DNA of 47,276 bases from an uncultured Oscillospiraceae bacterium (GCA_947624585.1 CANQKZ010000008.1:1-47276), one strand, 5' to 3'. Shown: positions 1 to 6,671, numbered from the stretch's first letter. The notes: generated from the sequence alone by a model not told the origin. Numbers and translations are program-made.

Positions 1-265
1 CGTGTCACGGTTCCCCACGCAAGCCCCAGACGGGCGGCCCGTGGCCCCGTGTCACGGTTCCCCACGCAAGCCCCAGACGGGCGGCCCGTGGCCCCGTGTC
101 ACGGTTCCCCACGCAAGCCCCAGACGGGCGGCCCGTGGCCCCGTGTCACGGTTCCCCACGCAAGCCCCAGACGGGCGGCCCGTGGCCCCGTGTCACGGTT
201 CCCCACGCAAGCCCCAGACGGGCGGCCCGTGGCCCCGTGTCACGGTTCCCCACGCAAGCCCCAGA
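1..265. repeat. 47-bp tandem repeat array (about 5.6 copies)
   Basis: A 47-bp unit beginning CGTGTCACGGTTCCCCACGC starts at 1, 48, 95, 142, 189 and 236. The copies look identical, and the last one stops after about 30 bp. Each unit carries two short palindromes, ACGGGCGGCCCGT and CCGTGTCACGG. The array continues off the left edge of the window. Because 47 is not a multiple of 3, the open frames crossing it are shifted copies of one another and not credible genes. Exact iteration with inner palindromes is typical of an origin, a partition site or another protein-binding array. The role here is inference. Confidence 0.95.
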
Positions 266-307
266 AAGTTAACGCCAGAACGGCAACGACACCAGAGGAG
301 GTATCAC

Positions 308-457
308 ATGGACGTTGCGAAAGCGGTCCTTGATGCCCAAAACGTCAAGGAAATGACCAGACGGGCCATTAAGGTCATATTGGCAATCGACCCTATGGAT
401 CCGGTTGGCATGGAATTGGTTGAGGACTTCAAGAAAGAATACGGTGAATCCGTCTGA
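308..457 (+). CDS. small protein of unknown function, 49 aa
   Basis: ATG at 308 follows a GAGGAGGT ribosome site by five bases. The product (MDVAKAVLDAQ start, KKEYGESV end) is short, charged and probably helical, with no recognised domain. The frame is open upstream through the tandem array, but the ribosome site fixes this start. It lies between the array and the first twister ribozyme, so its mRNA probably carries the ribozyme in its 3' region. The family is not recognised. Confidence 0.6.
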   Translation: MDVAKAVLDAQNVKEMTRRAIKVILAIDPMDPVGMELVEDFKKEYGESV

Positions 458-462
458 GGGCT

Positions 463-532
463 ATGCCCTCGCCTAATGCGGCCTGATGGCTATGCCATCA
501 GACGGTCCAAAGCCCGTTAAACGCAGATGGGG
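463..532 (+). ncRNA. twister self-cleaving ribozyme A
   Basis: The sequence has the twister layout. It runs GCCTAA with the U-A cleavage step (474/475), P2 TGCG pairing with CGCA (477-480 with 522-525), a hairpin CTGATGGC/GCCATCAG, then ACGGTCCAAAGCCCGT and TTAAACGCAGA. P1 forms between CCCTC and GATGGGG with a bulge. The GGTCCAAAGCCCG core differs by one base from the plant and environmental twister core GGTCCCAAGCCCG. A second copy at 683-757 has the same core with a different hairpin. Self-cleavage is predicted from the match and has not been observed. Confidence 0.88.
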
Positions 533-539
533 CAAGTCG

Positions 540-670
540 TGCCCTATGGCTAATCCGCTCCTGAGTGGCAGCCTTGCCACACGGCTATCCTGAGCCGGGT
601 GAAAGAAATGGCCAGAGCCCTATGCGGCAATCTGCATAGGGGAGCGTGCAGAACCGGATACGGTGATTTA
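540..670 (+). other. hairpin-rich spacer between the two twister ribozymes
   Basis: No gene is visible. At least three strong hairpins follow one another: GTGGCA/TGCCAC near 564-580, CGGCT/AGCCG near 583-598, and CCCTATGC/GCATAGGG near 618-642. This tract is the body of the roughly 220-nt RNA that the two flanking ribozymes would release. A TGTTATAAAAT string at 671-681 resembles an extended -10 box, but no good -35 precedes it. Confidence 0.5.
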
Positions 671-682
671 TGTTATAAAATG

Positions 683-757
683 CTCCCCTCGCCTAATGCG
701 GCTCAATGGTGGTTTTTGCCATTGAACGGTCCCAAGCCCGTATAACGCAGAGGGGGC
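683..757 (+). ncRNA. twister self-cleaving ribozyme B
   Basis: This copy matches the twister consensus closely. P1 pairs CCCCTC (685-690) with GAGGGG (750-755), and the conserved GCCTAA follows with predicted cleavage between T694 and A695. P2 pairs TGCG with CGCA, and the invariant core GGTCCCAAGCCCG is exact (729-740 region), followed by TATAACGCAG. The internal hairpin is CAATGG/CCATTG around a TGGTTTTTG loop. Copy A uses a different stem of the same shape, so the pairing has changed on both sides together. Confidence 0.93.
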
Positions 758-1320
758 ACTGAGGAGATATAGGTGGAATACTGCCCAATCCCCATACAGT
801 GTGGCTACTGAGGGCCGTAAATCTCAGACATTGTCCACCTTGCGGACGTTAAAGCAAGGTTTGAAGGTAAATCCGACCGTCGCCGGTGCATGGGAGTTAG
901 GCCCATGGTTCGAGATTGTGAAAATCCCCGGAGGTTTGCGCCTATGAACCTAAGCGCGGCTTGCGTAACTGATGGCAGGCGTGAACGGCCCCTGATGGCA
1001 AGTAGTATCGCCCGAATCCGTCCCCACACCCGAGGGTGATGGAACGGGCATCGGTAGGGCTCCCAGGAGCATACCGACGGGCAATAGATATGAAAGCCGG
1101 ATTTGGTCGGGAGCGTGACAAAGCAAAATCAAACCCCGGAGGGCCCACACACCAGGAACGGTGTGGTTTTTGCCGGAATACGGCGACACCGCGCATGGGA
1201 CAGAGTGTTCCCATCCTCTGAGCGCCGGGCCGTCTCCCCTCACCGGGTTTATCATTGATCGAGCGCCGGGTGGTTTTTCATCCGGCGTTCCATTGAGTGA
1301 TAAACCGCTCAAATTGCTTT
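758..1320 (+). ncRNA. candidate large structured noncoding RNA
   Basis: No credible gene covers these 560 bases; the open frames on both strands lack ribosome sites and overlap one another. Hairpins are dense. They include CTGAG/CTCAG near 806-826 inside GGTGGA/TCCACC, CATGGG/CCCATG near 889-906, and GGTTC/GAACC near 907-950. Others are TCGGTA/TACCGA (1051-1077), CACACC/GGTGTG (1146-1165) and TGGGA/TCCCA (1197-1213). The last is a nested pair, GGTTTATCA/TGATAAACC (1245-1304) around CGCCGG/CCGGCG. I could not match it to a named large phage RNA such as GOLLD or ROOL. Confidence 0.45.
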
Positions 1321-1337
1321 GAAAGGGGTTATCTCAA

Positions 1338-2210
1338 ATGACAGACATGGAACGCGCCACCAAAATGGCCGAGCTCAAGGCCAAGGCGTCCGCCTTGGTA
1401 TCCGCCTACAATGAGGCCAATCAGGGTGATGGTAAGCTCGACGACATCCGCCGCATTGACGGGGAAATTGAGGAAACCGTCAACGAGTACACGGGCCTTG
1501 CCCGTGACCAGTGCTTCGCCGAGTGCATCGCCACCGGCAATCCCATGCTTGAGGCCGTCAAGCGCCTCACCTTCGAGACTATCGCCGTCAAGGACGAAAC
1601 CGTCGGCGAGGGGACCGTCAAGCTCCCCGTGCGGGTTTTGGACGAGCATCGCGAAAAGGCCATCGACCTCTACAAGCTCCACAACGCCGCCGGCGGTATC
1701 GGCGCCGACAAGAAATGGGTGGACACCGTCCAGAAGATCAATTTCCTGCTCACCGCCCAAAAGGCCATCGACCTAGGGCTCGACCCCCGTGTCGTCAACA
1801 ACAGCTACGCTATGTCGGCCATCGCCCGGGATATCGACCTCGGCAAGACGCCCACCAGCAAAACCAACATGCTCCGCACGCTCCAGGCGGCGGTTTCCGC
1901 CATGATTGGCGACGAGTATAAGGCCACGTCCCACGACGTGAATTTCCTGCTCTCCGTGTTCAGCCGCAAGAATCGCCGGGCCCTGACGGTCTCCTGCGCC
2001 ACGCATAAGTACATGCGCGGCTATATGGCGGAAATCTGCCACCGCATCGTCACCGGCGGCACCTATGCCCTGGACTACAAGCAGACAAAATCCGGCGTGG
2101 CCCCCAAGGCCAACATCGTGGACCCCAACGCCGCCCGTGAGGCGGCCAAGGCCGCCGACGCTCCCAAGGCCAAGAAATCCGCCAAAAAGGCCGCCGCTCA
2201 GGCGGCCTGA
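1338..2210 (+). CDS. phage protein of unknown function with basic Lys/Ala tail, 290 aa
   Basis: ATG at 1338 follows GAAAGGGG. The N-terminal half is charged and helical. The last 25 residues form a low-complexity Lys/Ala/Pro tail (KAADAPKAKKSAKKAAAQAA) like those of nucleic-acid-binding proteins. No catalytic motif is recognised. It is the first large gene after the noncoding block and is followed by a perfect intrinsic terminator at 2261-2294, so it may be its own transcription unit, possibly with the structured RNA as its leader. Binding to RNA or DNA is inference from the tail. Confidence 0.8.
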   Translation: MTDMERATKMAELKAKASALVSAYNEANQGDGKLDDIRRIDGEIEETVNEYTGLARDQCFAECIATGNPMLEAVKRLTFETIAVKDETVGEGTVKLPVRVLDEHREKAIDLYKLHNAAGGIGADKKWVDTVQKINFLLTAQKAIDLGLDPRVVNNSYAMSAIARDIDLGKTPTSKTNMLRTLQAAVSAMIGDEYKATSHDVNFLLSVFSRKNRRALTVSCATHKYMRGYMAEICHRIVTGGTYALDYKQTKSGVAPKANIVDPNAAREAAKAADAPKAKKSAKKAAAQAA

Positions 2211-2260
2211 GGCAATTCCCCCTACCTGGTTTTTCATCTCCCGATCGTTTCCTCCTTACG

Positions 2261-2294
2261 CCGCCGGCACCCCTAATGGGTGCCGGCGGTTTTT
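2261..2294 (+). terminator. intrinsic terminator
   Basis: A perfect 12-bp stem CCGCCGGCACCC/GGGTGCCGGCGG with a five-base loop is followed directly by TTTTT. It ends the unit containing the 290-aa protein. Confidence 0.9.
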
Positions 2295-2322
2295 CAAATC
2301 CGCGCCGAAAGGGTGATAGCGC

Positions 2323-2655
2323 TTGAAGGTTGGTTCCGTCCGTAAGCTCCCCATGCTGTCCGCCTTTGAAATCGCCATTGCGCGAGCCTCTGGAGCCACC
2401 TGGATCAGTCACGATGTGCCGACATTTCAAACCGATGTATTTGAGGCGGATGTTGTATATCTTTGGAATAAGAAGCCCAAAAAGCACGTTTGTAGTGACG
2501 GCCGCGTGATTTTTGCGGGTGAATGCTGCTATGTAAAGGGGTCCCTCCCCGCCTCCGTATTCCCATCAATCGCCCCGGGCGAATACGCCCATGTCCCCGC
2601 GAAACGACCGCCGGCATCCCCAAAGGACCCCGGCGGTTTTTCATTTTCCGGCTGA
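2323..2655 (+). CDS. hypothetical protein, 110 aa, TTG start
   Basis: The best start is TTG at 2323, after GAAAGGGTG. The product has a small Cys pair (C-S-D-G and E-C-C-Y) and no recognised domain. Its last codons run through a GC-rich hairpin with a TTTTTC tail (about 2607-2640), so the 3' end of the gene doubles as a terminator-like structure. That overlap makes the C-terminus (GGFSFSG) look fortuitous. The gene may be decaying or only weakly constrained. Confidence 0.45.
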   Translation: MKVGSVRKLPMLSAFEIAIARASGATWISHDVPTFQTDVFEADVVYLWNKKPKKHVCSDGRVIFAGECCYVKGSLPASVFPSIAPGEYAHVPAKRPPASPKDPGGFSFSG

Positions 2656-2671
2656 AAGGCGGTTTTTCAAA

Positions 2672-2938
2672 ATGACGACCGTCACCGTCTACCTCGCCCC
2701 GCTCACCGACGAGACTTTCTCCCCTGTGGTTTTTGATCTTCCCGTCGATGAGGCGGTTTTGCATCGCCAGCTCTCTCGCCCCGGCAACTACGATGACGAC
2801 CCCATCTTTTATGCCGCCAAGACCCTCGCCGGACTTGACGCCCGCACTCCCTGCGTCTGCGGTTTTTCCCTGGAGGCTCCCTTCCTCCATGATGAATGGG
2901 AAAAGGCCCGCCAGCGGTTTTTCATCTTGAAGTCTTAA
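2672..2938 (+). CDS. hypothetical protein, 88 aa
   Basis: ATG at 2672 follows GAAAGGCGGTTTTTCAAA, an odd leader in which the GGTTTTTCA motif sits between ribosome site and start codon. The product begins MTTVTVYLAPLTDETFSPVV and looks like a small alpha/beta protein. It is first in a run of short genes (2672-4378) with near-zero spacing, probably one operon. Function is unknown. Confidence 0.7.
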   Translation: MTTVTVYLAPLTDETFSPVVFDLPVDEAVLHRQLSRPGNYDDDPIFYAAKTLAGLDARTPCVCGFSLEAPFLHDEWEKARQRFFILKS

Positions 2939-2951
2939 GGAGGTTTTCCGC

Positions 2952-3143
2952 ATGACATACGATAGCTTTTGCGCCCGCGTCCGTGCCCTCGCCCGCCGCG
3001 CCGGCTTCGCCCCGGTTTTCTCCCACGAGGACGGCCGCCATATCGCCCGCTTCCCCGGCGGCGTCACCGTCACCGGCAACACCGTCTCCCCGCGGGTTTT
3101 CGTGAAATGGGGCAGCGGCCACACGGCCCTGGCCAGCATCTGA
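2952..3143 (+). CDS. hypothetical protein, 63 aa
   Basis: ATG at 2952 lies after AAGGAGGTTTTCCGC, a strong ribosome site. The product is basic at its N-terminus (FCARVRALARRAGFAPVF) with beta-rich remaining sequence (HIARFPGGVTVTGNTVSPRV). Function is unknown. It sits 13 bases after the preceding gene. Confidence 0.65.
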   Translation: MTYDSFCARVRALARRAGFAPVFSHEDGRHIARFPGGVTVTGNTVSPRVFVKWGSGHTALASI

Positions 3144-3157
3144 GGGGGCGGTTTTTC

Positions 3158-3343
3158 ATGAAAAAATCGAAGCCCTCCCTGAAGCAGCGCCTCTGCGGGG
3201 TTTTTCTCATCCTCCTTGCCGTGGTTTTTCTCCTCCTCGTCTGGTCCGCTCCCACCGTCGAGGACCGCGACGCCACCGCCGTCCTCCTCGTGCTCCCCCT
3301 TGGTTTTTATCTCCTTCTGACAAAGAAGTCCGTCATTGACTGA
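3158..3343 (+). CDS. small membrane protein, 61 aa
   Basis: ATG at 3158 is preceded by GAGGGGGCGGTTTTTC. After a basic start (MKKSKPSLKQRL) there are two hydrophobic segments, about residues 12-30 and 42-55, separated by an acidic linker (TVEDRDA). It therefore looks like a two-pass membrane protein with both ends on the cytoplasmic side. No holin family assignment is possible from sequence alone. Confidence 0.7.
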   Translation: MKKSKPSLKQRLCGVFLILLAVVFLLLVWSAPTVEDRDATAVLLVLPLGFYLLLTKKSVID

Positions 3344-3364
3344 AAACAATGGGAGGACACCGCC

Positions 3365-3499
3365 ATGTACGAATACCGCCACGTCCGCGGCCACATCGAG
3401 GTTTTCCTCCATGGGGTCTTCCAGTTTTCCGCCGACACCATGGCCGAGGCCCGCCGCCTGGTTTTTGAGCTTGAATCCGAAAAGGAGGGACGCCCGTGA
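3365..3499 (+). CDS. small hypothetical protein, 44 aa
   Basis: ATG at 3365 follows a GGGAGGACACC ribosome site. The product runs MYEYRHVRGHIEVFLHG to ESEKEGRP. Its stop overlaps the start of the next gene (GTGA), which indicates translational coupling to the HU-like protein. Such short beta-hairpin plus helix proteins (F-S-A-D-T-M-A-E-A-R-R-L) resemble fragments of HicB/Arc-like antitoxin folds, but this is only a guess. Confidence 0.6.
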   Translation: MYEYRHVRGHIEVFLHGVFQFSADTMAEARRLVFELESEKEGRP

Positions 3500-3777
3500 A
3501 CAAGGAACAGCTCGTCTCCGCTCTCGCCCGCCGCAATCACACCACCATTCCCGCCGCCCGCGGTTTTCTGGATTCCTTCACCGCCCTGGTCACGCAGTCC
3601 CTGGCCTCCGGGGAAAAGGTCCGTCTCTCCGGCTTCGGGGTTTTTGAGCCCCGCCTGTCCGCGCCCCGGACGGGCCGCAACCCCAAGACCAACACCCCCG
3701 TCCCCATCCCTTCCCGGCGCTGCGTGGTTTTTCACCCCGGCTCCGCCCTCCGCTCCGCCGTAGGAGGTGACGCCTGA
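3496..3777 (+). CDS. HU/IHF-like DNA-binding protein, 93 aa
   Basis: GTG at 3496 overlaps the previous stop. The product has the HU layout: an N-terminal helical dimerisation part (MNKEQLVSALARRN), the GEKVRLSGFGVFEPR strand pair, then RTGRNPKTNTPVPIPSRR, the DNA-gripping arm. Length matches the family (about 90 aa). HU proteins bend and compact DNA, and phage copies often serve replication or packaging. The C-terminus (GSALRSAVGGDA) is slightly shortened. Its stop TGA overlaps the next ATG. Confidence 0.93.
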   Translation: MNKEQLVSALARRNHTTIPAARGFLDSFTALVTQSLASGEKVRLSGFGVFEPRLSAPRTGRNPKTNTPVPIPSRRCVVFHPGSALRSAVGGDA

Positions 3778-4028
3778 TGTTCCACATCGGCGACCGCGTC
3801 CGGTACATAGGGGAAACCTCTCTCCATAACTGTGAGGGCACAGTTGTTTGCGCTGGTTTTAATGACGTGGGCGTCCGCTTCGATAAGCATGTGGGAGGCG
3901 GTAATCTGTATGGGAGGTGTGAAAGCAGTCACGGCGTTTGGTGCCTTTCTCACAACCTCATGCTCGTTGAACCGCCATTGTTCTCCCCCGCCCCGGAGGC
4001 GGATTTTCTCTCCGTCATCACCGACTGA
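3777..4028 (+). CDS. SH3-like small protein with shared C-terminal tail, 83 aa
   Basis: ATG at 3777 overlaps the HU stop (TGATG). The N-terminus FHIGDRVRYIGETS...GTVV is the GDRV-type small beta-barrel seen in KOW/SH3-like proteins. The C-terminus LFSPAPEADFLSVITD carries the tail motif found on about ten small proteins in this window. The core differs between members while the tail stays recognisable, so the tail probably does the shared job, such as docking to a common partner. Confidence 0.75.
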   Translation: MFHIGDRVRYIGETSLHNCEGTVVCAGFNDVGVRFDKHVGGGNLYGRCESSHGVWCLSHNLMLVEPPLFSPAPEADFLSVITD

Positions 4029-4051
4029 TTTTTCGTAAGAGGTGGTTTTTG

Positions 4052-4378
4052 ATGAACGCCGACATCCTCCGCCCCGGCCACGCCTTCCGCATCCGCACCG
4101 AGGACGACTACGCGGTTTTTGCCGACGTCGCCGACAGCGCCGGCCTCCTGTGGGCGAGCGATAAGTCGCTGAAAACGTACCGTCCTTTCAGCCTACTGCC
4201 GATCCCCCGCTACCCGGAGGGCGTTGTGGTATATGTCGATTCGGACGGTATCCGCTGGAGCGGTTACATACAGCAGAGCGGCTGGACCTACCACGAGGTT
4301 TTCGAGCTCACCGCCGACACCTCTTTTGATCCCATCCCCGAAGAAAGTTTCCTTGCCATTTTTTACACCTCCACCTGA
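4052..4378 (+). CDS. small protein with diverged shared tail, 108 aa
   Basis: ATG at 4052 is chosen over TTG at 4049; the ribosome site is AAGAGGTGG. The N-terminus ILRPGHAFRIRTEDDY is a variant of the PGDRVRI barrel opening. The C-terminus SFDPIPEESFLAIFYTST is a diverged form of the shared tail. The core has aromatic-rich strands (GIRWSGYIQQSGWTYHEV). Function is unknown. Confidence 0.7.
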   Translation: MNADILRPGHAFRIRTEDDYAVFADVADSAGLLWASDKSLKTYRPFSLLPIPRYPEGVVVYVDSDGIRWSGYIQQSGWTYHEVFELTADTSFDPIPEESFLAIFYTST

Positions 4379-4797
4379 TTTTCCATATCCCCGGCGCTCC
4401 AGGGCGCGCCCTATCAGGCTTTTCAGGTTCAACTCCTGTCGGGGATGCCAGATGTACGGCTCCACAGTCCGCCATGCGCGGAAAACGGGCCGGACGCCGC
4501 GGTGTGTGCGACCCGCCGCGTCCTATGAGCGTTCTCTTTTTTGGCGTTTTGTGTTTTGTGTTCTGACCCCGGAATAATAAAAAAAACGGTTGCGACCGGC
4601 GCACCGGCGCGAGGGGTGAAAAGTACCGTGGTTTTTCAGAGGCGGCCTGCCGGGAAAATGGCGAGGGGAGGCCGAGGCGCGCGGACGCCGCGCGGTGGCA
4701 ACGCGGACCAACTGACAGTGTCCGGGCGTTGAGTAGCCAGATTCCCAACGGCGCCTCTGAAAGATCGTATCCGACCAAGAAAAAAGGAGGGACCGCT
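4379..4797. other. noncoding spacer with tRNA-like and hairpin sequences
   Basis: No gene is visible. A tRNA-like segment is at 4387-4450. An inverted repeat CAGAGGCG/CGCCTCTG brackets about 120 bases near 4637-4761. An A-run (4577-4588) and an internally repetitive GACCGGCGCACCGGCGCGAG tract precede it. The promoter for the 207-aa gene may lie here, but I see no convincing -35/-10 pair. Confidence 0.5.
4387..4450 (+). tRNA. tRNA-like remnant or armless tRNA-like structure
   Basis: A 7-bp acceptor-like stem ATCCCCG/CGGGGAT (4387-4393 with 4440-4446) is followed by G and an encoded CCA. Just inside is a T-arm-like hairpin CAGG-TTCAACT-CCTG. Only 29 bases remain between these arms, too few for normal D and anticodon arms. 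Two small hairpins (GCGC/GCGC and GCC/GGC) fill the space. It may be a decayed tRNA or a tRNA mimic. Confidence 0.25.
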
Positions 4798-5421
4798 ATG
4801 GCTGTCCGGGTTTTTGTCAAGTACGCCGATATCTGGGGGTTTTTCAACTCCCGCCGCGACCAACTTAAAAAGGAGCAGGTCCTGATCGCCGAAAACGATG
4901 ACGGCGGTGAGATCTACCTGACCGAGCAGGATGGGCTCCCGCTTTTCACCGTCTACCTCTCCGGCGAAAAAAAATACGAGGAGGCGGCCGCCGATCGCGT
5001 AGACTGCGACTTCACCATGAACATTCTCTGTGACAGATACCTCAGCCCGAACGACGATCCCCGGCGGTTTTCGATGCCCATTGGACCTGTGGAGACGTCA
5101 CCTGCCACCGATGAACAAGAGCCCGACGACGAGGACACTCCGCCCCCTACCCTGGACGACCTGCAGATCGAACAGGAGGAACGGGAGGACGAGCTCATGA
5201 GCGCCTTTGCCGAGTTTTTGTACATCGTCACCGACGGCGGCGCCGAGGACCTGGGCGACACGGACATGGATGACGCCCTGGACCACGTCCTCCAGTACAT
5301 CTCCGACAACCTCTGCCTCCCCGTCTACCGCCCCACCGTCTACTTCGACCCCGACACCGGCTCCGCCGCCTACACCCTCTACCCCTACGCCCCCGACCCC
5401 GACGTCCACCAACTCCCATAA
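4798..5421 (+). CDS. acidic hypothetical protein, 207 aa
   Basis: ATG at 4798 follows AAAAAGGAGGG. The N-terminal 60 residues look folded (MAVRVFVKYADIWGFFNSRR). The middle is strongly acidic (EQEPDDEDTPPPTLDDLQ) and the end is Asp/Pro/Tyr-rich. No domain is recognised. Such acidity could suggest a DNA mimic or an inhibitor, which is inference only. The stop codon at 5419-5421 touches the left end of the first MITE-like element. Confidence 0.75.
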   Translation: MAVRVFVKYADIWGFFNSRRDQLKKEQVLIAENDDGGEIYLTEQDGLPLFTVYLSGEKKYEEAAADRVDCDFTMNILCDRYLSPNDDPRRFSMPIGPVETSPATDEQEPDDEDTPPPTLDDLQIEQEEREDELMSAFAEFLYIVTDGGAEDLGDTDMDDALDHVLQYISDNLCLPVYRPTVYFDPDTGSAAYTLYPYAPDPDVHQLP

Positions 5422-5583
5422 TACTTAATATCCAATTAAAATCAGCCATTCGCGGCGGTCTTTTTCGCGTCATGCGGCGTCAGCCGCCTTGGAAATACCA
5501 ATGGGTATTCCCTGCGGCGGCTTCCTTGCCTGACGCGAAAAATCCTCGCCGCTCGGTGTCTCCTTTTAATTGGATATTAGTAT
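5421..5583. mobile_element. MITE-like element, copy 1 (163 bp)
   Basis: The element is bounded by terminal inverted repeats (ATATCCAATTAAAA near 5428-5441 and TTTTAATTGGATAT near 5564-5577) extending to ATACT/AGTAT ends. Inside, two long arms with a GCGTCA/TGACGC core fold into one large hairpin. A copy about 85-90% identical by eye is at 28412-28572 in the same orientation. TA dinucleotides flank the ends, as in IS630/Tc1-type MITEs. It encodes nothing. Confidence 0.85.
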
Positions 5584-5618
5584 AGGCGGTTTTTGACCCG
5601 CCGGTCGTTTGCCAATTC

Positions 5619-5815
5619 CTTTATCGAGCATTTTTCCCGGCGGCATGTACGTCGGGAAAAATACCTTTTGTCAAATCGAGTGTGCGAGCGCAGCAAGTGC
5701 GCGAGATTTGACAGCAGAAACTCCGTCCCTGAATTCCGCGGAATTCAGGGACGGAGTTTCGCACGTTTCCCCTTGGCATTGAAAGGGCGCAGCCCTTTCA
5801 AGCCAGACTTTGTTC
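5619..5815 (+). repeat. hairpin cassette with conserved linkers, copy P
   Basis: Block 1 (5622-5659, starting TATCGAGCATTTTTCCCGGC) contains a TTTTTCCCG/CGGGAAAAA stem. It is followed by a GTCAAATC/GATTTGAC hairpin (5670-5711), a perfect 42-bp palindrome (5718-5759), block 2 (TTTCGCACGTTTCC, 5757-5770) and a TTGAAAGGGC/GCCCTTTCAA hairpin (5779-5801). Blocks 1 and 2 recur in inverted orientation at 36125-36320 with unrelated hairpins between them. No ORF fits. The cassette sits directly upstream of the ubiquitin-like module. Confidence 0.8.
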
Positions 5816-5891
5816 GCCTTTGGCCCGACCTCCACGCGGTGCGAATGGGTAACGCCAACGGGGCACATTTTTTGAAAAGGAGACCACCCAC

Positions 5892-6260
5892 ATGAAAGTC
5901 ACCATCGCAGGAAACGCCGTCGTCATCACCTCCTCCCTGAAGCTGGAGGACATCAACACCATCAAGAAGTATCGGCCCCAGGCCCTTACCCTGATGGGCG
6001 GCGACGACGGCAAGGGCGGCATCAACGCCAACGGCGCGATCTTCGCGGAGAAGAGCCGTGACGGGAACGAGTACGCCGTCATCACCATGCCCCTGGACGC
6101 CCCCGCCGGCGACATCGAGTCCGCCAAGGCCCACCTGGCCGATACCCTGGGCGACGCCGCCGCCCACCTGACCGCCCTGGAGGCCAAGCTCCCCGCCGTT
6201 CTGGAGGAGATCCGAGGCCAGCGCAAGTCCTTCATGGACGGCATCACCGTCATGGCCTGA
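5892..6260 (+). CDS. accessory protein of ubiquitin-like module, 122 aa
   Basis: ATG at 5892 follows AAAAGGAGACC. It has an N-terminal beta-rich part (MKVTIAGNAVVITSSLKLED) with a YRPQALTLMGGDDG loop, and a helical C-terminal third (LTALEAKLPAVLEEIRGQRK). From memory, similar proteins accompany ThiF/JAB/Ubl clusters in Firmicutes mobile elements related to PRTRC systems. I cannot confirm that by search. It is first in the module, 80 bases ahead of the beta-grasp candidate. Confidence 0.75.
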   Translation: MKVTIAGNAVVITSSLKLEDINTIKKYRPQALTLMGGDDGKGGINANGAIFAEKSRDGNEYAVITMPLDAPAGDIESAKAHLADTLGDAAAHLTALEAKLPAVLEEIRGQRKSFMDGITVMA

Positions 6261-6282
6261 CGGCGTCCTCACCCCCCCCGCA

Positions 6283-6307
6283 CCCCCGGGGCTTCCCGGG
6301 GGTTTTT
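6283..6307 (+). terminator. intrinsic terminator-like hairpin inside the Ubl operon
   Basis: CCCCCGGG/CCCGGGGG with a four-base loop is followed by TTTTTG. It lies between the 122-aa and 81-aa genes, so it would attenuate rather than separate two members of one functional module. Confidence 0.65.
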
Positions 6308-6340
6308 GAAAAAATTTTTGAATAAAAGGAGCTACATATC

Positions 6341-6586
6341 ATGAACATGATCAAGGTCTACTACGGCGATAACGTCAACCGCACCCCCACCATGGTGGAG
6401 AACACCACCCCCATCCACGCCTTCATGGACGCCCACGGCATGGACCGCTCCCGCACCACCCAGATGAGCGGCACCACCCTCCGCCCCGAGGACATGAACA
6501 AGACCTTCGCCGATTTCGGCTTCGGCGTCGGCGACGGCGCCACCACCGTCGTCCTCACCACCATCGCCAAGCTCGACAACGCCTAA
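6341..6586 (+). CDS. candidate ubiquitin-like (beta-grasp) protein, 81 aa
   Basis: ATG at 6341 follows AAAAGGAGCTAC. The length and pattern fit a beta-grasp fold: a first strand IKVYYGDN, a turn, a second strand, a helix (PIHAFMDAHGM), a mid loop (TTLRPEDMNKTFADFG) and a last strand (TTVVLTTIAKLD). This resembles PRTRC protein C-type Ubl proteins. The C-terminus is KLDNA with no di-glycine. Conjugation would therefore need a different terminus, as in several bacterial Ubl families, or the protein may not be conjugated. Neighbouring E1-, E2- and JAMM-like genes support the call. Confidence 0.65.
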   Translation: MNMIKVYYGDNVNRTPTMVENTTPIHAFMDAHGMDRSRTTQMSGTTLRPEDMNKTFADFGFGVGDGATTVVLTTIAKLDNA

Positions 6587-6644
6587 AACACCGCCCGCCT
6601 CGCGGGCAGTCTGGCCGATGTCCGCTGGCGCGGCGCTATGTTCC

Positions 6645-6671
6645 CGCCGGGCGGTTTTTGACCGCCCGGCG
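6645..6671 (+). terminator. strong hairpin with T5 loop
   Basis: CGCCGGGCGG and CCGCCCGGCG form a perfect 10-bp stem whose loop is the GGTTTTTGA motif itself. There is no U-tail after the second arm. It separates the Ubl candidate from the 487-aa gene. Confidence 0.5.

Noticed and set aside
1-265. CRISPR array
   Set aside because: Repeats are contiguous with no unique spacers.
2-333. Open frames through the tandem repeat array
   Set aside because: The 47-bp unit shifts frame each copy, the peptides are the same string in three phases, and no ribosome site fits; only the 49-codon 3' part from 308 is credible.
805-1312. Overlapping minus-strand frames of 74-120 codons
   Set aside because: They overlap one another and a hairpin-dense region, lack ribosome sites and have no protein-like composition.
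4600-4640. Resemblance to a 23S rRNA segment (GAGGGGTGAAAAGTACCG)
   Set aside because: Similarity is limited to about 18 bases and flanks do not continue the rRNA.
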